A stretch of 50,460 nt of DNA from Pseudomonas graminis (lineage in GTDB: Bacteria; Pseudomonadota; Gammaproteobacteria; Pseudomonadales; Pseudomonadaceae), in NCBI RefSeq assembly GCF_002093745.1, contig NZ_MTSB01000026.1:1-50460 (forward strand). The letters are read 5' to 3'. Below, piece after piece: positions 8,469-28,497 of this stretch (its first letter is position 1; each line of letters starts with the position of its first letter). The translations under genes were made by a program, and so were the position numbers. The notes under the pieces were generated by a model, which was not told where the DNA came from, made no database searches, and saw nothing but the letters and a program-made list of their open reading frames with translations.

Positions 8469-8993
8469 ATGAAAACCAAATTGACCGCCCTGGCCCTGTT
8501 GCTGGTTGTGAGCGCCCCGATGGTACAGGCCGCTGCCCAGCCGTCCGGCTACACGTACCGCATGGTGGCCGAGCAGCCAAGCAACGTGAATGACAAGGAA
8601 ATCGCCGGCTTGTTCGACCGCTGGAACAAGGCCCTGAAGACCGGGAACTCGCAAACGGTCGTTTCCCTCTACACGCCGGACGCCGTCCTGCAGCCCACGG
8701 TCTCGAACAAAGTGCGTGCAACGCCGGCTGAGATCAAGGACTACTTCGATCACTTCCTGGCGCTCAAGCCGGCCGGTGAGATCAACTACCGGGAAATTCG
8801 TCGGCTGGGCCCGGACGCGGCCGTGGACAGCGGTGTCTACACGTTCACCCTGACGGCCGCTGACGGCAAGAAAAGCACGGTGCAGGCGCGTTACACCTTC
8901 CTGTACCACCGCGTTGGCAATGAGTGGAAGATTCTCAACCACCACTCCTCGGCCATGCCGGAAGTGCAGCCTGAATATCAGGTCAGCCGCTGA
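8469..8993 (+). CDS. Exported NTF2-like (SgcJ/EcaC-type) protein
   Basis: 174 residues beginning with a clear Sec signal peptide (MKTKLTALALLLVVSAPMVQA, cleavage likely after the AAA region near residue 22-24). The mature part is a single NTF2-like cone (SnoaL / CaMKII-association type): EIAGLFDRWNKALKTGNSQTVVSLYTPDAVLQPT, then a strand-rich half ending WKILNHHSSAMPE. Proteins like this are often annotated SgcJ/EcaC family oxidoreductase, but no catalytic residues are established and the role is unknown. A strong ribosome site (TAGGAGAG) precedes ATG 8469. It is divergent from the signalling operon across 192 nt, where I see no clear promoter, and is closed by a good terminator. Confidence 0.85.
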   Translation: MKTKLTALALLLVVSAPMVQAAAQPSGYTYRMVAEQPSNVNDKEIAGLFDRWNKALKTGNSQTVVSLYTPDAVLQPTVSNKVRATPAEIKDYFDHFLALKPAGEINYREIRRLGPDAAVDSGVYTFTLTAADGKKSTVQARYTFLYHRVGNEWKILNHHSSAMPEVQPEYQVSR

Positions 8994-9020
8994 TCGATCA
9001 ACAGACCGTCAGGCTGAAAC

Positions 9021-9053
9021 AAAAAAACCGGAGCCAGTGCTCCGGATTTTTTT
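9021..9053. terminator. Bidirectional Rho-independent terminator
   Basis: A-tract, then a perfect 7-bp GC-rich stem (CCGGAGC, loop CAGT, GCTCCGG) and a run of T. It ends the plus-strand NTF2-like gene; because of the A-tract on the left it can also end pvdS arriving from the right (pvdS stop at 9075). Confidence 0.9.
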
Positions 9054-9074
9054 GCGTGCGTGAATGTTCCGCGA

Positions 9075-9611
9075 TCAGGCTTCGGCGCTGGCGCCATTGA
9101 CCTTGCGGCAATGAATCAGCGCATCGCGAATCATGAAGTTGACCAGTGTCGGCGATACGCCCAGCTCTTTGGCGATGTCTTTCTGCGGCACGCCGTGCAG
9201 GCGGTACATTTCGAACGCGTAGCGGGTGCGGGGCGGCAACTCGCCCAATGCATCGGCAATTTTCTCCAGGCTGGAGAAGTTGATGTGTGAGGTTTCTGGC
9301 GACGCACCCTGAATCACCACGTTCAGCCCCTCGGCCTCAGGGCCGGTGTATTTCTGTTCCAGTGCCTGCTTGCGGTAATGGTCGATGGCCAGGTTGCGCA
9401 CGATCTGAAACAGATAGCTGAGTTGCGCCTTGAAGGTCAGCGTGGCCTGGGGCGCGGAACGCAGTCGGAAGAACGCATCCTGCACCACGTCTTCGGCGCG
9501 GGACCGGCAGCCGACGATGCGCGCGGCAATCTTGACCAGCAGCAGGTAGTTATCAACGAACGCCTGGAGTAACGGTGAGTCGCACTTACTTGTGATTACG
9601 TGTTCCGTCAT
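9075..9611 (-). CDS. pvdS: ECF iron-starvation sigma factor PvdS
   Basis: 178-residue extracytoplasmic-function sigma factor that directs RNA polymerase to pyoverdine promoters when iron is scarce. The N terminus (SPLLQAFVDNYLLLVKIAARIVG followed by RAEDVVQDAFFRL) is sigma region 2 and very close to P. aeruginosa PvdS. The C-terminal half (LPPRTRYAFEMYRLHGVPQKDIAKELGVSPTLVNFMIRDALIHC) is region 4, the -35-binding helix-turn-helix. I use ATG 9611, which has an AAGGTG ribosome site; the GTG at 9620 would add three residues and lies within that site. In Pseudomonas PvdS is controlled by Fur and by the anti-sigma FpvR; a Fur box lies 80 nt upstream here, and no fpvR gene is in the window. Confidence 0.97.
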   Translation of the reverse strand: MTEHVITSKCDSPLLQAFVDNYLLLVKIAARIVGCRSRAEDVVQDAFFRLRSAPQATLTFKAQLSYLFQIVRNLAIDHYRKQALEQKYTGPEAEGLNVVIQGASPETSHINFSSLEKIADALGELPPRTRYAFEMYRLHGVPQKDIAKELGVSPTLVNFMIRDALIHCRKVNGASAEA

Positions 9612-9690
9612 GGAATTCACCTTGCTGCAAAACCAATGGGGGGGAGGGCCGCAAGAGGAGCAGCGCCGTCACATGGGGCAACAAATTAGC

Positions 9691-9709
9691 CTTAATGATA
9701 ATTATTGTC
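9691..9709 (-). promoter_or_regulatory. Fur box upstream of pvdS
   Basis: The 19 bases match the Fur consensus (GATAATGATAATCATTATC) at 15 positions, with the core AATGATAAT intact. It lies 80 nt before the pvdS start, the right place to repress it in iron-replete cells. The site is in the 316-nt divergent region shared with pvdG but is further from the pvdG promoter box. Confidence 0.85.
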
Positions 9710-9783
9710 AAATGCGAAAGCCAATCAGCGCACTTTAAAAGGGCGGCGCTGTGCATTGCGCGCCAGCAACGGACACCCTCCAC

Positions 9784-9807
9784 TAATTATTTGCAGACGC
9801 CATCCGT
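9784..9807 (+). promoter_or_regulatory. PvdS-dependent promoter (iron-starvation box) for pvdG/pvdL
   Basis: TAATT, exactly 16 nt, then CGT, matching the PvdS box TAAAT-N16-CGT with one change. It lies 58 nt before the small leader ORF at 9866 and 120 nt before pvdG, leaving a 5' leader long enough to hold that ORF. Confidence 0.75.
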
Positions 9808-9865
9808 TCTCATTGGTGACAGGCCCGACCACGGTTGCGGCCAAGGAATACCTCAGGAGAACCCC

Positions 9866-9931
9866 ATGCGTTTCGATCACGCGCATCGCCGCTTTTACAT
9901 CCGCGCCCACCACCGGACGGTTTCGATATGA
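9866..9931 (+). CDS. Possible 21-residue leader peptide upstream of pvdG
   Basis: ATG at 9866 follows AGGAGA at an ideal distance, the best ribosome site in this stretch. The ORF encodes MRFDHAHRRFYIRAHHRTVS plus Ile and stops with TGA at 9929-9931. Its last bases overlap the pvdG ATG (ATGA, 4 nt), so ribosomes finishing here could restart on pvdG, whose own ribosome site is poor. The peptide holds five Arg and four His. It is either a translational coupler or a regulatory leader, or a chance ORF in the 5' leader. No homologue is known to me. Confidence 0.45.
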   Translation: MRFDHAHRRFYIRAHHRTVSI

Positions 9932-10686
9932 GCACGCCCGTGAGCCTGACGCTGTTCTGCCTGCCGTTCTCCGGCGCCAGCGCGATGTTCTACAGCCCCT
10001 GGCGTCGCAAATTGCCCGAGTGGCTGAACGTGCGACCGCTGGAACTCCCCGGTCGTGGCATGCGCATGGATGAACCGTTGCAGACCGACATCGTGCCACT
10101 GGCCAACCATCTGGCCGACCAGATCAGTGCCGAACTGGACAAGCCCTATGCGCTATTCGGCCACAGCCTGGGCGGGCTGTTGGCCTTCGAACTGGCGCAT
10201 GCGCTGCGCGAGCGAGGCCTGCCCGCGCCACTGGCGTTGTTTGCCTCGGCCACTGCCGGCCCGGTGCGCCGCGACGTTAGCGAATACGCCATTGCCAAGA
10301 CCGACGAACAACTGATCGCCCGATTGCGCACGCTCAAGGGCACCCGCGAAAACGTCATCGCCAACGAAGAACTGATGCAGTTGATGTTGCCAATCCTGCG
10401 CGCTGACTTTCTGCTGTGCGGCAGCTTTGTGTACGGCGAGCGCGAGCCGTTGAGCGTGCCGATTCATGTGTTCGGCGGCAAGCAGGACAGCATCAGCGTC
10501 GAGCAACTGCTCGACTGGCAGGAAGAAACCTGCACCGGCTTCTCGCTGGACATGTTCGAAGGGCATCACTTCTATCTGGTCGACGAACAAGCGCCATTGC
10601 TGCGTCATCTGCGACGGTATTCCGAGCAGCACCTGGCCCGTTGGCGCAACAGCATTTCACGGCAATTGAACCGGGCCGCCGGTTGA
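9928..10686 (+). CDS. pvdG: Type II thioesterase PvdG of pyoverdine synthesis
   Basis: 252-residue alpha/beta hydrolase of the external (type II) thioesterase class, which clears misprimed or stalled acyl groups from carrier domains of peptide synthetases in the cytoplasm. Landmarks: LFCLPFSGASAMFYSPWRR at the N terminus, LPGRGMRMDEP, nucleophile Ser in FGHSLGGLLAFELA (GxSxG), and the catalytic His in EGHHFYL. The start is ATG 9928, matching the N terminus of PvdG (MSTPVSLTLFCLP); the open frame extends upstream without ATG or family sequence. It overlaps a small leader ORF by 4 nt, lies behind a PvdS box, and is followed by pvdL after 105 nt, with which it probably forms an operon. Confidence 0.95.
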   Translation: MSTPVSLTLFCLPFSGASAMFYSPWRRKLPEWLNVRPLELPGRGMRMDEPLQTDIVPLANHLADQISAELDKPYALFGHSLGGLLAFELAHALRERGLPAPLALFASATAGPVRRDVSEYAIAKTDEQLIARLRTLKGTRENVIANEELMQLMLPILRADFLLCGSFVYGEREPLSVPIHVFGGKQDSISVEQLLDWQEETCTGFSLDMFEGHHFYLVDEQAPLLRHLRRYSEQHLARWRNSISRQLNRAAG

Positions 10687-10708
10687 CCGTTTCCGGCTCT
10701 TTTGCCTC

Positions 10709-10744
10709 ACGCGCGGCCCCACCCCAAGGGCGCGCGTCTTTCTT
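10709..10744 (+). terminator. GC-rich hairpin between pvdG and pvdL
   Basis: A 7-bp stem (ACGCGCG / CGCGCGT) with a 15-nt loop followed by CTTTCTT. The T-tract is broken, so it would be a leaky terminator at most, perhaps lowering pvdL expression relative to pvdG, or an RNA-stability element. I see no separate PvdS box before pvdL. Confidence 0.3.
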
Positions 10745-10791
10745 GACATTCAGATCTTATCTGGCACGCCGGATCTAGCAGGAACCCCATC

Positions 10792-23802
<13,011 letters not shown>

Positions 23803-23824
23803 TCAGCCTCTGGTCGGCGTGCTG

Positions 23825-23869
23825 GCGCTGCGGATAAAAAACTCGTCACCGGGTGTAAATCCGCAGCGC
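23825..23869. promoter_or_regulatory. Inverted repeat overlapping the pvdH promoter
   Basis: GCGCTGCGGA and its perfect complement TCCGCAGCGC are separated by 25 nt. The right arm begins on the last T of the PvdS box TAAAT and fills most of the spacer. There is no T-tract directly after it, so a simple pvdL terminator is less likely than an operator or a transcript-end structure. Confidence 0.5.
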
Positions 23870-23879
23870 GCTGGCGCGT
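23856..23879 (+). promoter_or_regulatory. PvdS-dependent promoter for pvdH
   Basis: TAAAT, exactly 16 nt, CGT: a perfect match to the iron-starvation box, ending 86 nt before the pvdH start. It gives pvdH its own promoter despite lying behind pvdL on the same strand. Confidence 0.85.
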
Positions 23880-23965
23880 TTTCAAGGGAAGAAACAAACG
23901 CCTGAACCGGCATGACCCACCGTCATGCATCAGGTCATTCAGCCAGCGTATTGAGGGTTGCACAG

Positions 23966-25378
23966 ATGTCAGTCGCTACCAGGTTTATCGATGAGCCGTT
24001 GAACCGGATATCTCCGGCAGCGACCGAGACGCTCTATCAGTTCGACGAGTCGCCATTGCTGGCCCGGCAGAGCCGCCAGGAATCCAATGCGCGCAGCTAC
24101 CCACGGCGTATCCCGCTGGCGCTCAAGCGCGCCAAGGGCATTCACGTCGAGGACGTCGAAGGGCGGCGTTTCATCGATTGCCTGGCCGGCGCGGGCACAC
24201 TGGCGCTGGGGCATAACCATCCGGTGATCATCGAAGCAATCCAGCAAGTGATCAGCGATGAATTGCCACTGCACACCCTGGACCTCACCACACCGGTCAA
24301 AGACCGGTTCGTGCAGGACCTGTTCGGCCTGCTGCCGCAGGCGCTGGCCAGCGACGCGAAAATCCAGTTCTGCGGCCCGACCGGCACCGATGCGGTGGAA
24401 GCAGCGTTGAAACTGGTGCGTACCGCCACCGGGCGCAGCACCGTGTTGTCGTTCCAAGGCGGTTATCACGGCATGAGCCAGGGCGCGTTGAGCCTGATGG
24501 GCAGCCTGGGGCCGAAAAAACCGCTGGGTGCCTTGCTCAGCAGTGGTGTGCAGTTTTTGCCGTACCCCTACGATTACCGTTGCCCGTTCGGGCTGGGTGG
24601 CGAACAGGGCGTGCGCGCCAACCTGCATTACCTGGAAAACCTGCTGAATGACCCTGAAGCGGGCGTGCAGTTGCCGGCAGCGGTCATTCTTGAAGTGGTG
24701 CAAGGCGAGGGCGGGGTGATCCCTGCCGACCTCGACTGGCTGCGCGGTGTGCGGCGTATCACCGAAAAGGCCGGGGTGGCGCTGATCGTCGATGAAATCC
24801 AGAGCGGCTTTGCGCGCACCGGCAAGATGTTTGCCTTTGAGCACGCCGGGATCATTCCCGATGTGGTGGTACTGTCCAAAGCCATCGGCGGCAGCCTGCC
24901 GCTGGCGGTGGTGGTTTACCGTTCATGGCTCGACACCTGGCTGCCCGGCGCTCATGCCGGGACCTTCCGTGGCAACCAGATGGCGATGGCGACCGGTTCG
25001 GCGGTGATGCGCTATCTCCAGGAACACAATGTCTGTGAACACGCGACGGCGATGGGCGCTCGTCTGGTCGGTCATCTGCAATCGTTGCAGCGCGACTTCC
25101 CGCAACTGGGCGACATTCGCGGTCGCGGGCTGATGCTGGGTGTCGAACTGGTCGATCCGGCAGGGGCGCTCGATGCGCAAGGTCATCCACCGGTCTTTGC
25201 CCGTCTGGCCCCGCTGATCCAGCGCGAATGCCTCAAGCGCGGGCTGATTCTGGAACTGGGCGGCCGGCATGGCAGCGTGGTGCGCTTTCTGCCACCGCTG
25301 GTGATCACTGCCGAACAGATCGACGAAGTCGCCGCCCTCTTTGGCCGTGCCCTCAACGCCGCCGTCGCACAGCTTTAA
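23966..25378 (+). CDS. pvdH: L-2,4-diaminobutyrate:2-oxoglutarate aminotransferase
   Basis: PLP-dependent class III aminotransferase (470 residues) that makes L-2,4-diaminobutyrate from aspartate semialdehyde and glutamate, the third residue of the chromophore precursor assembled by PvdL. Signatures: FCGPTGTDAVEAALKLVR (cofactor phosphate), FQGGYHGMSQG, the Asp of VALIVDEIQSGFARTGKMFAFE, and the Schiff-base Lys in VVLSKAIGGSLPLAVVVY. The protein closely follows P. aeruginosa PvdH from MSVATRFIDEPLNRISPAAT onward, so I start at ATG 23966, which has GAGGG upstream; ATG 23912 would add 18 unlike residues. It has its own perfect PvdS box, and its stop codon overlaps the box of the next gene. Confidence 0.96.
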   Translation: MSVATRFIDEPLNRISPAATETLYQFDESPLLARQSRQESNARSYPRRIPLALKRAKGIHVEDVEGRRFIDCLAGAGTLALGHNHPVIIEAIQQVISDELPLHTLDLTTPVKDRFVQDLFGLLPQALASDAKIQFCGPTGTDAVEAALKLVRTATGRSTVLSFQGGYHGMSQGALSLMGSLGPKKPLGALLSSGVQFLPYPYDYRCPFGLGGEQGVRANLHYLENLLNDPEAGVQLPAAVILEVVQGEGGVIPADLDWLRGVRRITEKAGVALIVDEIQSGFARTGKMFAFEHAGIIPDVVVLSKAIGGSLPLAVVVYRSWLDTWLPGAHAGTFRGNQMAMATGSAVMRYLQEHNVCEHATAMGARLVGHLQSLQRDFPQLGDIRGRGLMLGVELVDPAGALDAQGHPPVFARLAPLIQRECLKRGLILELGGRHGSVVRFLPPLVITAEQIDEVAALFGRALNAAVAQL

Positions 25379-25399
25379 TTTTTCGACGTAGCAATACGT
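25376..25399 (+). promoter_or_regulatory. PvdS-dependent promoter for the MbtH-like gene
   Basis: TAATT, exactly 16 nt, CGT. The TAA of the box is the stop codon of pvdH. It ends 60 nt before the MbtH start. Bases inside and after it are strikingly like those of the hydroxylase promoter at 32332 (both continue TTTC and both have CGTTCAATC). Confidence 0.8.
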
Positions 25400-25459
25400 T
25401 CAATCCCTATAGCGGCTGCGAATTGGCGCAGCGGCACTGAACAATCACGGAGAGCAGCA

Positions 25460-25678
25460 ATGACTTCAGTATTCGATCGGGAAGACATCGTCTTTCAAGT
25501 GGTGGTCAACCACGAAGAACAGTATTCGATCTGGCCCGACTACAAAGCCATCCCCAACGGCTGGCGCACCGTGGGCAAAAGCGGCTTCAAGAAAGAATGC
25601 CTGGCCTACATCGAAGACGTCTGGACCGACATGCGCCCCCTGAGCCTGCGCCAGAAAATGGAAGCACAGACGGCTTGA
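25460..25678 (+). CDS. MbtH-like protein of the pyoverdine locus
   Basis: 72-residue MbtH-family protein, which binds adenylation domains of peptide synthetases and supports their folding and activity. The family signature is complete: [19 protein letters not shown], then [23 protein letters not shown] 25460 follows GGAG at a good distance. It has its own PvdS box and sits right after pvdH, as in other pyoverdine loci. The last 44 nt, from the TDMRP region through the stop, are repeated 123 bp downstream in non-coding DNA. Confidence 0.95.
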   Translation: MTSVFDREDIVFQVVVNHEEQYSIWPDYKAIPNGWRTVGKSGFKKECLAYIEDVWTDMRPLSLRQKMEAQTA

Positions 25679-25802
25679 TTGCCAGGTTGGCCTATCGTGC
25701 GACGCTCCGCGTCGCCATGCCGTTCTGGACGCTCCGCGTCCTCTTTGCGACGACACGCCCCCCTGAGCCTGCGCCAGAAAATGGAAGCACAGACGGCTTG
25801 AT
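25636..25802 (+). repeat. Duplicated 3' tail of the MbtH gene
   Basis: The final 44 bp of mbtH, including its TGA (25636-25679), recur perfectly at 25759-25802. The 79 bp between hold two copies of a GACGCTCCGCGTC-type motif (around 25695 and 25730), a short repeat family common in P. syringae intergenic DNA. The second copy has no start codon and is presumably not translated. Confidence 0.9.
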
Positions 25803-25822
25803 CGAGCGTGATACACAAGTCT

Positions 25823-25845
25823 TGTGGGAGCGAGCTTGCTCGCGA
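25823..25845. repeat. REP-type palindrome
   Basis: TGTGGGAGCGAGCTTGCTCGC plus GA, the classical Pseudomonas repetitive extragenic palindrome with an inner GCGAGCTTGCTCGC stem. It lies in the 237-nt gap between the convergent mbtH and fpvF genes and could act as a shared transcription end. Confidence 0.85.
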
Positions 25846-25868
25846 AGAGGCCGGTACAGCCTTGACTC

Positions 25869-25915
25869 TCGTGCGACGCAGAGCGTCTTGAACTGCATTC
25901 CTGCGTTGGAGCCTC
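25869..25915. repeat. Short intergenic repeat of the GTGCGACGC family
   Basis: TCGTGCGACGCAGAGCGTC followed by a CATTCCTGCGTTGGAGC segment. It is a degenerate copy of the element seen again at 34230-34305, where it ends with GGCACGATGAG. It abuts the fpvF stop. Confidence 0.6.
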
Positions 25916-26833
25916 TCACCCCTTGCCAGCCAGTGCCTTTACAATCCCCTGAATATCCCCCTGCAACTCCACCAGCGGATCAGCGCCATCGATCCCCAGC
26001 ACCAGCAGCTTGCTGCCTGCCGCTTCAATCGCAGCCTTGACCGGCTCTGGCGGCTGACGATGATCCAGCACCAGCGCCACGTCGTTGTCCTTGAGGGTGG
26101 CGCTCAGCGTACTCAATGCCTCGGGCGTCCACTGTTCATCGGTCAGTACCTGGCTGTCGATCAGCTCCAGATTCAGCCCGCTGATCAAATAACCAAAGCG
26201 GTCCGACAGACTCACCACACTCAAATTGTCGGCACTGGCCAGCGCCGCTTCGCTGCTGGCGCTGAGCTTGAGCAACTGCTGCTTGAACGCCGCCAGATTG
26301 GCTTCGATCTTCGGCTTTGCACTCGGTGCCAAACGCACCAGGTCCGCTGCCAGCACATCCGCCATGCGCCCCATGTTGTTGCTCGCCAGCCACGGCTGGC
26401 TGTTCAGCCCGTCGGTGCCTTGACCCGGCTGCACGGCAATCCCCGGCAAACTGCCGTCCACCGGACGGGCCGCATCGATCTCGACGATGCGGATATTGCT
26501 GCGGCGAGCGTTGGGGTAGAGCGGGTCGTCGGCCCAGATGGAGCGCAAGCCGATCACCGCGTCGGCGCTGTTCGCCAGCCCGCGCAGGGCATCAGCGCCA
26601 CGCCCGGTGAAGTACGCGGTCTGGCGCGAACCGGGCAGGTTGGCGGCCGCTGCGCGCTCCAGCGCCACGCCGCTGTCCTTGAGCAGCATCTCGCCCAGCC
26701 CATAGGTGATCGGCAGGCTGGCCAGCACCCGAACCGGTTGAGCGTTGTCGGTGTTGGCGTCGGCGGCCTGCAGGCTGTTGCTGAACAGGCCCGTCATGGT
26801 CAGCGCCAGGGTCAAGGTACGTAAAGTAGGCAT
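25916..26833 (-). CDS. fpvF: Periplasmic metal-binding protein FpvF
   Basis: 305-residue periplasmic protein of the ZnuA/cluster 9 substrate-binding fold, with a signal peptide (TLALTMTGLFSNSLQAA). It is the second of two binding proteins in the fpvCDEF ABC system. In P. aeruginosa FpvC and FpvF take part in iron removal from ferripyoverdine in the periplasm; FpvF is reported to bind pyoverdine. The usual string of metal-ligand histidines of ZnuA is not obvious (one candidate is LVLDHRQPP), consistent with binding a siderophore complex rather than a bare ion; that is inference. The start directly follows the fpvE stop with no gap, and it is the last gene of the operon. It converges with mbtH. 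Confidence 0.88.
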   Translation of the reverse strand: MPTLRTLTLALTMTGLFSNSLQAADANTDNAQPVRVLASLPITYGLGEMLLKDSGVALERAAAANLPGSRQTAYFTGRGADALRGLANSADAVIGLRSIWADDPLYPNARRSNIRIVEIDAARPVDGSLPGIAVQPGQGTDGLNSQPWLASNNMGRMADVLAADLVRLAPSAKPKIEANLAAFKQQLLKLSASSEAALASADNLSVVSLSDRFGYLISGLNLELIDSQVLTDEQWTPEALSTLSATLKDNDVALVLDHRQPPEPVKAAIEAAGSKLLVLGIDGADPLVELQGDIQGIVKALAGKG

Positions 26834-27733
26834 TTATCCAATATTCCCTTTCAGGCCGGGCAGTGTGCCGCGAGCGATGGCGGCCAGGGCGAAGGCAACG
26901 CCGGCCACCAGAATGATCGCCGCGCCAGACGGCACCGGCAGGTCGAAAATGATAGGCAGCAGAATGCCGCACAGGGTACTGACGGTCGCGATGGCCACCG
27001 AGATCCAGAAGAAGCCTTTCAGCGACTGGCTCAGCAGCCTGGCCGCTGCCGCCGGAATCACCAGCAGAGCACCGACCAGAATCGCGCCGATGACTTTCAC
27101 CGCCGCGACGGTGATCAGCGTCACCAGAATCACGAACAGGTAGTCCAGCGTCTTCACCGCCACACCGCGCACCGCGGCCAGTTGCGGGTTGAAACTGGCC
27201 AGCATGATGCGGTTGTACAGGGGCAGGCTCAGGCCCATGACCAGCGAGCCGACGATCAGCAGCACCAGCAGGTCGTTGCCGTTGACGGTCAGGACCGAGC
27301 CGAACAGCACGTTCTCCAGAATGTGAACGTTGATCTTGCCGGCCAGCACCAGCAGCAGGCTCGCGCCCAGTGCCAGCGACACCGACAGGAACACACCGAT
27401 CAGTGTGTCCGGTGCCAGCCCGGTGCGGTTGCGCAGGTAATTGAGGACGATGCCGAACAACAGGCAGTAACCGAACAGGGCGCCATACGGGCCGGTGTAG
27501 GGTTCTCCAAGCAGAATGCCGATGGCCACGCCGGTCAGCGCCGCATGGCCCACCGCTTCAGAGAAAAACGCAAAGCGCTTGACCACCACCAGCGTGCCCA
27601 GACCGCCCAGCACCGGGCCAATCAACAGCCCGGCCAGCAGGGCATTGACCACAAAGCCATAGGCCAGCGCTTCGGGCAGATAACCGGATGAAGCGAGGCC
27701 CTGAATGAACAGGCGAAACGTTTCGTAATCCAT
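26834..27733 (-). CDS. fpvE: ABC transporter permease FpvE
   Basis: 299-residue inner-membrane permease of the ZnuB/ABC-3 family with about eight or nine hydrophobic segments (for example LLAGLLIGPVLGGLGTLVVV and the C-terminal AAIILVAGVAFALAAIA). It forms the membrane channel with the FpvD ATPase for the iron freed from pyoverdine by the FpvGHJK proteins. I start at ATG 27733, which shares one base with the fpvD stop (TGATG); the GTG one codon upstream is also possible. It is followed without gap by fpvF. Confidence 0.92.
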   Translation of the reverse strand: MDYETFRLFIQGLASSGYLPEALAYGFVVNALLAGLLIGPVLGGLGTLVVVKRFAFFSEAVGHAALTGVAIGILLGEPYTGPYGALFGYCLLFGIVLNYLRNRTGLAPDTLIGVFLSVSLALGASLLLVLAGKINVHILENVLFGSVLTVNGNDLLVLLIVGSLVMGLSLPLYNRIMLASFNPQLAAVRGVAVKTLDYLFVILVTLITVAAVKVIGAILVGALLVIPAAAARLLSQSLKGFFWISVAIATVSTLCGILLPIIFDLPVPSGAAIILVAGVAFALAAIARGTLPGLKGNIG

Positions 27734-28497
27734 CACACAGCGCTCCCGTTAACGGCATCCGCGGTACGGGGATGGGCAGAAAACAGCGTCAACAGACGCT
27801 CCGGCGTCAGTGCCGTGGCGGCCGGCTCGTCGAACAGCACCCGGCGATTGAGCCCGGTCACCTGATCCGCCAGCCGTCGCACCGCGTCCAGATCGTGCTC
27901 GATCCACAGCACCGTGATGCCGCTGCGACGCCAGTCGCCGAGCAGACGCTCAAACACCTGAATGCCCGCTTCATCGAGCGCCGACATCGGCTCATCCAGC
28001 ACCAGCAATTGCGGCGCCGGAATAAGCCCCTGCGCCAGCAGCACACGCTGCCGTTCGCCACCGGACAGCGCGCCCATGCGCCGCTTGCGCTTGTCTTGCA
28101 TGCCGACCCGTTCCAGCGCTTCGCCAATCGCGGCCGCGTAGTGCTTCGACAAGCCCAGAAACGCCGGACGCCGCTGACACATCGCAGCCATGAAATCGTC
28201 GACGGTCATGGGCAGGCCGCGATCAAACTCCAGCGCCTGCGGCACGTAGCCCGTCAGGCCCGGCGCGGCAGGCCATTGCAGGCTGAGCTGGCCCTGATGC
28301 GGCGTCTGCCCGAGCAGGGTCTTGATCAGCGAGCTTTTGCCGCCGCCGTTCGGCCCGACCAGCGCGTGTACGCTGCCCGCGCGCACGTTGAAATGCACCC
28401 GGTCAAGAATCGTGGTGCGGCTCAGGGTCAGGCTCACCTGATTGAACGCGATGTCCGGCCCCTGGCTGACGATGTCGAGGTGCTGTGCAGCGGTCAT
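27733..28497 (-). CDS. fpvD: ABC transporter ATP-binding protein FpvD
   Basis: 254-residue cytoplasmic ATPase of the ZnuC type. Walker A is GPNGGGKSS, the Q-loop lies near YVPQALEF, the signature is LSGGERQRVLLAQG, Walker B is LLVLDEPMSALDE, and the H-loop is WIEHDLD. It powers the FpvE permease. The ATG overlaps the fpvC stop by 4 nt (ATGA), and its own stop touches the fpvE start, so the transporter genes are coupled. The final ~35 residues extend beyond the core ATPase. Confidence 0.93.
   Translation of the reverse strand: MTAAQHLDIVSQGPDIAFNQVSLTLSRTTILDRVHFNVRAGSVHALVGPNGGGKSSLIKTLLGQTPHQGQLSLQWPAAPGLTGYVPQALEFDRGLPMTVDDFMAAMCQRRPAFLGLSKHYAAAIGEALERVGMQDKRKRRMGALSGGERQRVLLAQGLIPAPQLLVLDEPMSALDEAGIQVFERLLGDWRRSGITVLWIEHDLDAVRRLADQVTGLNRRVLFDEPAATALTPERLLTLFSAHPRTADAVNGSAV

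Noticed and set aside
25597..26040. 147-codon plus frame running through the mbtH tail repeats and into antisense of fpvF
   Set aside because: It has no ribosome site, starts inside mbtH in another frame, and its repeated peptide is just the duplicated DNA.
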